This document shows, one piece after another, positions 9,653 to 18,300 of a stretch of 64,000 bases of DNA; the stretch's first letter is position 1; each line of letters opens with the position of its first letter. The translations under genes were made by a program, and so were the position numbers. Source of the stretch: JALEFZ01 sp039817415 (GTDB lineage Bacteria > Bacteroidota > Bacteroidia > J057); the NCBI GenBank assembly GCA_039817415.1, contig JBCBVV010000015.1:71905-135904 (forward strand), given 5' to 3'. Under the pieces are notes generated by a model that had not been told where the DNA came from, did no database searches, and saw only the letters and a program-made list of their open reading frames with translations.

Positions 9653-9970
9653 TTACAAATAGCCAAGCTCTAGTTTCGCCTCATCAGACATCATATCCAT
9701 GTTCCATTCCGGCTCAAAGGTAATTTCAACTTCGACCTCTTTGACTCCTTCGACCTGACCCACCTTCTCTTTTACTTCTTCAGGTATGATTTCTGCCGCT
9801 GGGCAAGCAGGAGCGGTAAGTGTCATCAAGACATGTACATCATTACCTTCCTTTACCGTCACTTCATAAACCAGCCCTAACTCGAAAATATTAACTGGTA
9901 TTTCAGGATCGTAAACGGTTTTGATTTGATCGACTGCCTGATGTTTTATCGTAAGTTGTTCCTTCGTCAT
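9653..9970 (-). CDS. MIP18/DUF59-family Fe-S assembly protein
   Basis: 105 residues covering one MIP18 (DUF59) domain: 'DPEIPVNIFELGLVYEV' near the N-terminus and 'MTLTAPACPAAEIIPEEV' with the conserved Cys. This form is the SUF-associated type (SufT/PaaD-like) thought to help in Fe-S cluster maturation or transfer. The gene lies 7 bases after sufE on the same strand, so the two very likely form one transcript, which supports a role in SUF-dependent cluster assembly. The sufBCDS genes are not in this window. Confidence 0.9.
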   Translation of the reverse strand: MTKEQLTIKHQAVDQIKTVYDPEIPVNIFELGLVYEVTVKEGNDVHVLMTLTAPACPAAEIIPEEVKEKVGQVEGVKEVEVEITFEPEWNMDMMSDEAKLELGYL

Positions 9971-9977
9971 GATGCAA

Positions 9978-10406
9978 TTATGCTTTTTGTTGATTGTAGG
10001 CCAGCGCGAAATACTTCATTTTTTTGATCATCGCGCTCAGTCCATTGGAGCGATTAGGTGAAAGATGCTGGCGAATCCCCACTTTGTCAATAAATTCAAG
10101 ATCAGCCTCCAGAATTTCTTGAGGGGTATGATCTGAAAGTACCTTGACCAGCATAGCGATCAAGCCTTTGGTAATGACAGCATCCGAATCTGCGCTGAAT
10201 GTTAGAAGATCGTCTTCATAGTTGGCCTTTAACCATACTTGGGATACACAACCCTTTACAATGTTGTCTGGGTTTTTGTCCTCATCATTGAGGCCTGGAA
10301 GATTTTGTCCCATCTCAATGATATACTGGTATTTGTCCATCCAATCGTCGAACAGCTCAAATTCTTCAATAATTTCCTGTTCGATCACTCCTATTGCTTG
10401 ACTCAT
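9978..10406 (-). CDS. sufE: SufE-like cysteine desulfuration protein
   Basis: 142 residues of the SufE/CsdE family, which accepts sulfur from the cysteine desulfurase SufS as a persulfide. The acceptor Cys53 lies in 'NIVKGCVSQVWL', the family signature. The usual 'LPGL' and 'ISPNRS'-like segments are present ('NLPGLNDEDK', 'LSPNRSNG'). A purine-rich 'aggaga' sits just upstream of the ATG, unusually clear for this phylum. First gene of a two-gene unit with the MIP18-family gene. Confidence 0.92.
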   Translation of the reverse strand: MSQAIGVIEQEIIEEFELFDDWMDKYQYIIEMGQNLPGLNDEDKNPDNIVKGCVSQVWLKANYEDDLLTFSADSDAVITKGLIAMLVKVLSDHTPQEILEADLEFIDKVGIRQHLSPNRSNGLSAMIKKMKYFALAYNQQKA

Positions 10407-10430
10407 ATTCTCCTAACTGATTTCTTCGTA

Positions 10431-10438
10431 CAAAGTTA
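10431..10438 (-). promoter_or_regulatory. candidate -7 promoter element of the sufE unit
   Basis: On the minus strand this reads TAACTTTG, a full match to the Bacteroidota -7 consensus TAnnTTTG, 25 bases before the sufE ATG. No convincing -33 TTTG lies 19-21 bases upstream, so support is partial. Confidence 0.35.
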
Positions 10439-10469
10439 GCAATCTTACGTTTTAAGGCATACTTGAGTT

Positions 10470-11288
10470 ATGGACAAATTACTACTGAAAGGGGCATCGG
10501 TCAATAAACTGGGCTTAGGCACCTACCGTTTGCTTGGACAAGAAGGCAGATCAGTTATCCAGGAGGCTATTAAGCTAGGCTATACACATATAGATAGTGC
10601 CAAATTTTATGACAATGAAGAGGAAGTCGGCCTAGCAATGGCCCAAAGTGGAGCTGATAGAGAAAAATTGTGGCTTACGACCAAAATATGGTTTACAGAC
10701 CTCTCAAAAGAAAAATTTCTTCCGGCAGTAGAAGATAGCCTAAGGAAGTTCAAAACTGACTATGTAGACCTGCTGTTGATTCATTGGCCGAATCCCGAAA
10801 TTCCTTTGGGAGAGACGATTGACCAACTTCTTGAAGCTCAACATAAGCAATATGCTCGTTTTATTGGGGTGAGTAACTTCAATTCAAAACTGATTAAAGA
10901 AGCCACTAAGCTAGGCGCAGATATGCTCACCAATCAGGTAGAATATCATCCCTTCCTTTCTCAAAAAACACTCTTGGATACCCAAAGCGAGCTTAATATC
11001 AGCCTGACTGCCTACCGTCCTATCGCTAAAGGAACCGTTAATGACAATCCCGTCATTAAGGCTCTTGCTGAGAAGTATGGGAAGTCTGGCGTTCAAATCA
11101 CCTTAAGATGGTTGGTGCAGCAACCCATGGTAATGGCTATTCCCATGACCAGTAAAGTACATCGTCTCAAGGAAAACGCTGATGTATTTGATTTCCAATT
11201 GACAGAGGAAGAAATGGCCGCTATTACAGAACTCACCCTACAAAACCAGCGATTTGTCATTCCAGACTGGCCGGTAGAATGGGACTAA
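10470..11288 (+). CDS. aldo/keto reductase
   Basis: 272-residue NADPH-dependent (beta/alpha)8 oxidoreductase of the 2,5-diketo-gluconate-reductase-like group. The catalytic tetrad is intact: Asp42 and Tyr47 in 'HIDSAKFYDNEEEVG', Lys72 in 'WLTTKIWF' and His105 in 'LLLIHWP'. The C-terminal coenzyme segment 'MAIPMTSKVHRLKENADVF' is also typical. Probably cytoplasmic; it reduces aldehydes or ketones, substrate unknown. Divergent from sufE, and its stop codon overlaps that of the convergent AsmA-like gene by 4 bases. Confidence 0.93.
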   Translation: MDKLLLKGASVNKLGLGTYRLLGQEGRSVIQEAIKLGYTHIDSAKFYDNEEEVGLAMAQSGADREKLWLTTKIWFTDLSKEKFLPAVEDSLRKFKTDYVDLLLIHWPNPEIPLGETIDQLLEAQHKQYARFIGVSNFNSKLIKEATKLGADMLTNQVEYHPFLSQKTLLDTQSELNISLTAYRPIAKGTVNDNPVIKALAEKYGKSGVQITLRWLVQQPMVMAIPMTSKVHRLKENADVFDFQLTEEEMAAITELTLQNQRFVIPDWPVEWD

Positions 11289-12550
11289 TTCCCTCCTCTA
11301 AAAGGAATAAGGACGGGTGGAAATATCTTAGATTTTGGCTTAGAAGGGCCAGCTGAATGATCCGAAGGAGCTTTATTTGTTTTGATCCAGATGTCTTTGA
11401 GTTGATCAAAGTAACGTTTGAAAAGAAACAAGTTGAGCTTCTTCCTATTTTTGGGCCTGATTAAGAGAAGGTCCATGTTTTCCCAATCATTTTCTGGACC
11501 CTTTACCTCTACATCAAGTTGAACCTTCGCTCCAAAGGTGGGAATGGAAGGAGGTTGCCAATCTCTTAGTTTGGCATAGGCATACAGTGCGGGTACATAT
11601 GTGCTGTCATACAAGCCTTTGGCCTGTCCTACCAAGCCTAACTGTCCATCCATTCGTTCATCCTTCCCAAATACTTGCTTGTACAAATGAGGAAATCTAT
11701 TTCTGAAGCCAGGAATGTCAACTTCATTTAGGGAATAATTTATATCCACCTCGTATAAGTCCTCCTCAAACCTGTACCCAATTAAGCCTGAAAGCCCATA
11801 GAACTTGGCATCAAAACGCAGGCTATCCGTTTGCATGAAGTAAACATCTGGGCTGGATTGGCCAGCATACATGGTGAGATCTCCCTCGACGGGCATGTGA
11901 TTGATATAAATTTTATCGTCAATAGAGAGGAAAATATCCTTTGCTTGATTTTGAGTAGATAGCCTAAAAGAATCTTGAGACATAAAGGCCTGCCCTTGAT
12001 GCGAGGGGATTTGAACACGCATAAACATATCCCATGTCTGATCTTCTATCCCGCAAGCGATGTTTTTGAATTCGTATTGAGCCACCTCAATGGAGAAAGG
12101 AGCAGGCGGGACACTATCCACCTGAGTGGAATCTACCCTGTTGGATGAATCTGATTCCTCCTTTTTGGCGATGTCGAAGTTTGCCTCTCCATATTTATCA
12201 TAGACAAGTTGAATCAATCCATTTTCTATTTCAAGATTCTCAATTAAGGTTTGAGGCGCTTCTTTCCATGGATTCCAGGTCAATTCAATGGATTGGGCGG
12301 CAATAAGAGTATCTCCTGCAAAAGTGTGTTCACCCATGATGAGGAAATCCTGAAGGTGAACATGGATATTGGGAAATTTCTTGATGGTAGATACTTCTAA
12401 GGAGGAAAAATTAACAAAAGCATCTACTGCAGATTCCATTTCGCTGAGTGCTTTTTTCTGTATCCAGCCTTTAAAGACAGTAGGCCCAGCAAAATATAAA
12501 AAGGCGAAGAGGAAGGGAAGAGGCAGGAGGAAGCGTAGGACATATTTCAT
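11285..12550 (-). CDS. short AsmA-like membrane-anchored protein
   Basis: 421 residues with an N-terminal membrane anchor (about residues 5-25) and the AsmA-type start of the periplasmic part: 'FSSLEVSTIKKFPNIHVHLQDFLIMG', 'LIAAQSIELTWNPWK', 'IENLEIENGLIQLVYDKYGEANFDI'. AsmA-family proteins form hydrophobic-groove bridges in the envelope and are usually about 600-1000 residues in this phylum; this one is about half that and lacks a clear C-terminal AsmA block, ending in a Pro/Lys-rich tail. A role in lipid transport is inferred from the family only. The start is supported by the hydrophobic anchor immediately after ATG. Confidence 0.7.
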   Translation of the reverse strand: MKYVLRFLLPLPFLFAFLYFAGPTVFKGWIQKKALSEMESAVDAFVNFSSLEVSTIKKFPNIHVHLQDFLIMGEHTFAGDTLIAAQSIELTWNPWKEAPQTLIENLEIENGLIQLVYDKYGEANFDIAKKEESDSSNRVDSTQVDSVPPAPFSIEVAQYEFKNIACGIEDQTWDMFMRVQIPSHQGQAFMSQDSFRLSTQNQAKDIFLSIDDKIYINHMPVEGDLTMYAGQSSPDVYFMQTDSLRFDAKFYGLSGLIGYRFEEDLYEVDINYSLNEVDIPGFRNRFPHLYKQVFGKDERMDGQLGLVGQAKGLYDSTYVPALYAYAKLRDWQPPSIPTFGAKVQLDVEVKGPENDWENMDLLLIRPKNRKKLNLFLFKRYFDQLKDIWIKTNKAPSDHSAGPSKPKSKIFPPVLIPFRGGN

Positions 12551-12820
12551 AGGAAGCTGTTGTGAATGTTTGTGTGTTTGTAGGATACATTTCGAATATA
12601 CGAAGGAATTCAGAAGGGGGAAAAAGGGGGAAATTTCTCAATTCGAGAAGGCTTTTTTCAAATGTGGAAGAAAATCCATGCCTTTGAAATCCCTTCTCAA
12701 TGGCGCTAAACACGGATTTTTGGAAAGACTGCACGGAAGATAAGCTATTGACTCAATCTGTGTCTAGGGAACAAAATCTGCATCAGAAAAGGCAAATGTC
12801 ATCAAACAAAACATGATCTT

Positions 12821-13396
12821 ATGAAACATGTCATTTCACTTGTAAGCCTTAGCCTCTTGCTCAGTTTTTCGATGCCTTTGTGTGCACAGGGGACTGGAGG
12901 AATTGTAGGAACCCCTATAAATGCATCGGATATGTTAGGAGGAGTCCAAGCCGAACTGTTTGGTTCTAAGGAAAAAAGAAGACTTAGAGATAACATTGCT
13001 CGTTTAGAGGAGCATAATCTTAGGTTAGACCGGCAGATTAGAGATTTGGAGAGAAGATTAGATGCCTGTGAAAGGGGAAGAAGTAACCGTTACACCAAAA
13101 AAAGACGAAGAAGAGCATACGATTATTCCTTGACAAATGATCTATTGGGACAAAGACGTCGATTAGAAAGAGAATATGAACAATTGAAGGATGAAAATGA
13201 ATTCCTGAGAGACCACAGAGATTGGTTGAGAACAGAATTGGATGATTGTCAATACCGCAAAAGAAGACGAGACGATTACAGAAACCCAAGAGATCGAGAC
13301 AGAGGACGTAGAAATGATGATTGCAATTGTCAATGCCCGCCTAGAAGATCTAAGGGGTCAAAAGGGAAAAAATACCGCGATTGGGATGATGACTAG
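12821..13396 (+). CDS. secreted Arg-rich coiled-coil protein, function unknown
   Basis: 191 residues with a signal peptide (MKHVISLVSLSLLLSFSMPLCAQ). After a short linker, two heptad-rich segments follow: 'RRLRDNIARLEEHNLRLDRQIRDLERRL' (about 54-81) and a second around 'GQRRRLEREYEQLKDENEFLRDHRDWLRTEL' (about 111-141; both given here in part). The C-terminus is extremely basic and Arg/Asp-rich, then has a small 'CNCQCPP' cysteine cluster and an acidic end. No known domain is recognised. An exported, highly charged coiled coil could bind polyanions such as LPS or DNA, but that is speculation. Followed directly by a strong terminator. Confidence 0.7.
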   Translation: MKHVISLVSLSLLLSFSMPLCAQGTGGIVGTPINASDMLGGVQAELFGSKEKRRLRDNIARLEEHNLRLDRQIRDLERRLDACERGRSNRYTKKRRRRAYDYSLTNDLLGQRRRLEREYEQLKDENEFLRDHRDWLRTELDDCQYRKRRRDDYRNPRDRDRGRRNDDCNCQCPPRRSKGSKGKKYRDWDDD

Positions 13397-13410
13397 GAAG
13401 AGGAAATAGG

Positions 13411-13435
13411 AAAAAGGGCCGATAAGGCCCTTTTT
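13411..13435. terminator. bidirectional intrinsic terminator
   Basis: Perfect 10-bp stem (13411-13420 with 13426-13435), 5-base loop, with A run on the left and T run on the right, so it can work on both strands. It separates the convergent coiled-coil gene and the DUF389 gene, touching the latter's stop codon. Confidence 0.92.
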
Positions 13436-14782
13436 CTATGGACTGACTACTCGTACACTATCAACTGGCATCAGTTCTTTAAGCCAGTCAGCGATTTTTT
13501 GGTTTTCTTGTTTGATTTGACTGAGCCTCAATTTTTTATTCCATTCTGTAACAGCCATACAGATGGTATCAATCTCTTGGTTCATTTCAGAAACAAAGGC
13601 TTGATCTGCTAGGGTAAAGCTGGTGAGGTCTGGAAACAAGGCCTTAGCTCTCTTTTGCAATTGGGAAAATTCTGGTCCCTTTGTTTCATTTATTTTAAGG
13701 ATTTCTTCCCTGACGGAATCAATCTCTTTTTCTAACTGAACAATTCTTGGGTCAATGGCCTTGATGGCATTTTGGGTACTTCTATCGGCGAGTTCTGCCT
13801 CGCTTAAAGAAACCTGTAGAAATTTTAAGTCTAGCTTTTCCAGCTTGTAATCATCTTTTTTCTGACTTAAATAAGCCATAGAATCCTTGGAAATAGGGGC
13901 GCCTGCTATATACAGTATGAGTTTTTGGACGCTGTCCTTTTGATCAATTTCACTGTTACTCACCTTGTGATTTTCGGTATTGACCTGTTCTTCAATGAAG
14001 TTGGTGATGTTATTCTCCATTTGCACCCTGTTGATGACGGTGTAGAAGAAATAAATCGAAGGTACAATCAGAAGGATGGCAAAGGTAATGATCCCGCCAA
14101 GGGCTTTTCTTCGTTCGGCAGCTTCGGGGTATTCGGTATAGGGAAATCGCAGATACCGTACGATGACATAAGTGGAGGCTGCGATAAAGACTGCATTGAT
14201 GAAGAATAGGTAAAAAGCGCCTAGGAAAATGCCCCAGTTGGCTTTGGCCAAGCCATACCCTGCCACACAAATAGGTGGCATCAGCGCTGTCGCGATAGCT
14301 ACACCTGGAATGGCATTGGTTTTATCTTTCCTAGAGACGGCTACGATACCTGCCGTACCTCCAAATAGCGCAATAAAGACATCTAGAAGCGTGGGCATGG
14401 TCCTGTTGACAATCTCAGGTCCTGGAGCTCCATTAAAGGGAGTCAGGCTAAAATAGAGATAACTTACCCCAAGGGAGGCAACAACGGCTACAGCGAAGTT
14501 TTCAAGTGCCAGGAACAAGTGCTTTCGATCATTGATCCCAAAAGCAAGGCCAATTCCTAAAATGGGTGACATCAAAGGTGATATTAACATCGCTCCGATA
14601 ATCACGGCTACGGAATTCATATCCAGACCAATAGAGGCCAACATGGCCCCACAGGCAAGAATCCAAACATTATAACCCTTAATCGCGGTTGATTGACGGA
14701 TGGAATCTATGGTTCCTTTTGTATCGGTGGTTTCGCGCAGATTGACTATGCTATGAAACAATTTTCTAAGTTCTGTCCACAT
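13436..14782 (-). CDS. DUF389 integral membrane protein
   Basis: 448 residues. The first half holds the DUF389 core with about six membrane segments and family motifs: 'ILACGAMLASIGLDMNSVAVIIGAMLISPLMSPI' (a signature, shown over about residues 42-75), 'GGTAGIVAVSR' and 'GVAIATALMPPICVAGYGL'. After the last membrane segment (about 228-246) the C-terminal half is a soluble, helical extension of about 200 residues containing coiled-coil-like stretches, which is longer than in minimal family members. Function is not established for the family; a transport or permeability role is sometimes assumed. Single gene. Confidence 0.88.
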   Translation of the reverse strand: MWTELRKLFHSIVNLRETTDTKGTIDSIRQSTAIKGYNVWILACGAMLASIGLDMNSVAVIIGAMLISPLMSPILGIGLAFGINDRKHLFLALENFAVAVVASLGVSYLYFSLTPFNGAPGPEIVNRTMPTLLDVFIALFGGTAGIVAVSRKDKTNAIPGVAIATALMPPICVAGYGLAKANWGIFLGAFYLFFINAVFIAASTYVIVRYLRFPYTEYPEAAERRKALGGIITFAILLIVPSIYFFYTVINRVQMENNITNFIEEQVNTENHKVSNSEIDQKDSVQKLILYIAGAPISKDSMAYLSQKKDDYKLEKLDLKFLQVSLSEAELADRSTQNAIKAIDPRIVQLEKEIDSVREEILKINETKGPEFSQLQKRAKALFPDLTSFTLADQAFVSEMNQEIDTICMAVTEWNKKLRLSQIKQENQKIADWLKELMPVDSVRVVSP

Positions 14783-14854
14783 AGTTTTATTGAAAAGATA
14801 GCTTGTGTGTGTGAGGGTTGACCAAAATTAATGGAAAAAGGAGCATGGTGAGGA

Positions 14855-15265
14855 TCAATGGTTTTTCATGTCATATCTGAGGTAATCACCTGATGGTATC
14901 CATTCGAGCGGTTCCACATCTTGGTTATACAAATAAACCCAACAGGGAATGCTGGTTTCTATGTTTAAGACATTGACAATTTGCCTTTGATACAGGCTTT
15001 CTTCAGGCTTGGAAGGGATATACCCTTCGTACTCATCCAGTACTTTGAATATTTTTTGGGCCTCCTTCATGTGGTAAATATCCCCCTTTACCCAATGATT
15101 TCCCTCTTCCTCATAAATGGCCCCTGGATAAAAGTCTATCATAAAAAGCCTTCCTTTCATCATACCTTCCCCAATCAATGAGGATTTCAAGCTGAGATAG
15201 CTTGACATCATATTGTTGACTTGCTTAAGCAAGGAGCCATATACAAACAGGTATTCAGATTCCAT
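14855..15265 (-). CDS. gamma-glutamylcyclotransferase-fold (AIG2-like) protein
   Basis: 136 residues of the GGCT/AIG2 fold. The substrate-binding P-loop-like motif 'FVYGSLL' is at about residues 7-13 and the general-base Glu lies in 'LDEYEGY' in mid-protein. Family members release 5-oxoproline from gamma-glutamyl amines or peptides; the particular substrate cannot be told. Cytoplasmic, no signal. The gene sits between DUF389 and the giant exported protein with no evident operon partner. Confidence 0.85.
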   Translation of the reverse strand: MESEYLFVYGSLLKQVNNMMSSYLSLKSSLIGEGMMKGRLFMIDFYPGAIYEEEGNHWVKGDIYHMKEAQKIFKVLDEYEGYIPSKPEESLYQRQIVNVLNIETSIPCWVYLYNQDVEPLEWIPSGDYLRYDMKNH

Positions 15266-15330
15266 GACATGTGACTTGTTCCGAAAGCCTGAACAATATA
15301 TGTAATTATTTGTAGAGGTTAATCTCTTGA

Positions 15331-15369
15331 TAAAAAAAGGAATCCGAAGGCTTGATACCTCCGGATTCC
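15331..15369 (-). terminator. intrinsic terminator of the giant T9SS protein gene
   Basis: 12-bp stem with one mismatch (15339-15350 with 15358-15369), 7-base loop, followed on the minus strand by a T7 run (complement of 15332-15338). 22 bases after the stop codon. Confidence 0.88.
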
Positions 15370-15391
15370 AAATATGATCAATAATTGTGTT

Positions 15392-18300
15392 CTATTCGAT
15401 TCTTACCTTTCTGGTAATAGACTGGCCATCAAAACGTACTTTCAAGAAGTACATACCTGATCCGGAATTCTTCAATTCAATTGCTTGACGAATTGTTCCG
15501 ATAGTTTGTCCATATGCTTGACGGTAAACCACCTTACCACGAATATCTGTGATTTCGATGTTCATGTCTTTCAATTGATCCAACTCAACATCAAGGAAGA
15601 AGCTTCCTTTGTTAGGGTTAGGATAAACCGAAACGCGGCTTACACCAAGAATATCTTCGATTCCAGTTCTTACCATGAATGGTGTCTCTACACAAGAAGT
15701 GTCATTTCCACAAGGACTGTAAACAGTTTGGCAAACTGTGTAAACACCACCTGTTTCGTAGAAATGGTTTGGAGAAGTACTAATAGTACCATCACCATAG
15801 TCGTATACGACAGAATCTATGTAGTTTCCGCCAACGGCAGGATTCATGGTAACGAAAGTAGAGGAGTCTACGGTGATACCAAATCCAGCAGTAGCAGCTG
15901 TACATGTAACGCTCAAAGTCTGACAGCTCGTGTCATTTCCACATTCTGCATAGGCAATCTGACATACTTCGTAGTCGCCAGGAGCAGCAAACTGGAATGC
16001 AGTATTGGAAGTAAGGTTACCATCACCGAAGTCATATAGCACAGAGTCAGCATCCAAAGAAGCGTCAGTCAACGTGACGTCAAGCTCTGTTACAGAGAAG
16101 GTGAAGGCTGAAGTAGCCTCCTGAGCTGAAGTAACAGGAACTGCCGTACGAGTTTCATTACAATTTACGGAAGAGTAGAAGAAGCTTAGGTTACCTACAC
16201 GCGGGTTGTTTACACCAGAGAATGGGTTACATAGACCCACACCAGCAGATAGGGCTAGGTCGTCGTTCTCATAGAACTGGTTAGTACCATCACCGTTGGT
16301 ATAGCGTGCGTTGTACTGAACGTATACAGCAAAGGTGGCTCCTTCAGGAATAAATAAGCTAGCACCTACAGATATATTAGAAGTAGGCCCGCCCGCGCTG
16401 GTATAAGTAGTTGATCCAAGTAATGTCCAAGCACTCTGATTAGACTCGTTACCCTGCCATGTTCCGTTAGGGATATACCATACGGTTAGGTCATCTGTTG
16501 AACCAGCACCTGTAGCCGAGTTAATAGAGAATCCCGTAATCAACAATGGCTTCTTTGCCGTTAAGTCTACCATGTTACCAGCACCACAACCATTGTTGTC
16601 TAAGAAGGTAGTATGGAGAGAGTCTGTTACTGGGTCAGCAAATCCTACGTAGTAAGTTACGTCACCGTTGATGATAGGTGTAGTGAAGGTATCTCCTTCA
16701 GCCAATACGTTACCACCAGTCAATGAGTCGTACCATACTACTGCTGAGAATGGGTTATCGCTCACAAGGGAAACGCTGTCTCCTTTACAAACGGTAGCAC
16801 TATCTCCAGCTGGAGGAATAGATGGAATTGGGTTGATGAAGTTCCTAGCAGTATCATTTGCAGTAGCTTCGTCATCCTGAAGGTCTAGATATGCTGTAAG
16901 ATCAGATCTTCCACCTTCAAAGGCATTGAATGTTCCGATCATCATTGTATCTGTACCTGTAAATCCAAGTGTATCAAGGTAAGTCGCAGTCAATAATGCG
17001 TTAGCTGCTCCAGATACCTCTACGGTGATATCTACCGAGTCAATATCTAGAATACCTTGGTTGAAGAATACAGCAAATACTGAAACCATAGAGTCTCCAC
17101 AGATTTCAACGTCAGTGTATACCTCAAGCATTTTAGCATCATTGTTACGTGGCGCATATTCGTCTGCACCAATATCTACCGTGGTAGAAGGAGCAAGTGG
17201 ACGAGTATCACCGTCAATATCTGTAGTGATACCAACTGTGTTGTCACCAACATCGTTTGCAGCAAGACCTAGAAGGTGTCCATCTGTAGCAGGATCAACA
17301 AAGATTGGATCTCCTTGAACCGAATTATTGTTAGCATTTGCATTCGCAGCAACCCAGCTAGCAACATCAGGATAGAAGTTTACCCCATCCTCGATCAAAT
17401 CTGCAGTGGCAGAGAAATACAAATTGTAATCCCAAGTAATACTGTCTGTTCCTGAAAGGAGATCAGTCAGGTCGACAGCTACATCTGCAGTAGAATAGAA
17501 GATGTTGTTTCTCACATCGTTTCTTGGGTGGTCATTGATCAAGATCGCCAATGTTCCCGAGAAAGTATTGTGGAAAAGAGAAGCCTCCTCAAAGTCATCA
17601 AATCTAGCAGCTCTGTTAGAAGCGATGAACATGTTGTTGGAGATTTCAGAGAAGGCAGTAGCCTCTGTTGCATCATTGGTATCATCCATGTCAATACCAA
17701 AGTAGAATTGGGTAACATTGTTACCTGTTATGGTAACGTTCTGTGAATCAAAACAGTCAATACCATAGACAAATGTAGCTGAAGCTCTTGAAGTAATGGT
17801 ATTGCCAGAAATCACCATCGAATCCTGCCAAGTCGTGTTGATACCATCAGCATCAACATTCACAATCGTATTGTTTGTAATAGTATTACCTACAGCAAAG
17901 TTTCCGAACTCACCTCTTAGATCGATACCAATATCACCACCAGAAATCAAACAGTTGTTTACTGTCAGGTAGTTGGCGTTGGCTCCATCACTTGTAAAGG
18001 AAGGCTCGTCAGAAAGGAAGATGGCAGTAACGTCAAAAATTCCTCCCTGGTCAATCATCTTGAAGTGAACACTTTCAAAGGTGTTGTGATCTGCATTATC
18101 TGTCAATCTAGCACCCCATGCATCCGTAGTTCCGTTGTTTTCGATGGTGATATTCTGGAAAGTAATCCAGTCAGCACCATTTAGGAATACTACAGCAGAG
18201 TCAGCTCCATTGGTGTAAGAAATTTTAGTTGTAGCAGAATCGACACCATCAAACGTAACGGTGTTCAAGGCACTTACGCCCTGAATTTCAGTCAACTCAA

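Noticed and set aside
12369..12743. 124-codon plus-strand open frame before the coiled-coil gene
   Set aside because: Mostly antisense to the AsmA-like gene and its leader; no family support.
15485..16039. 184-codon plus-strand open frame
   Set aside because: Antisense to the T9SS and PKD-like region of the giant protein; composition is an artefact of that gene's codon use.
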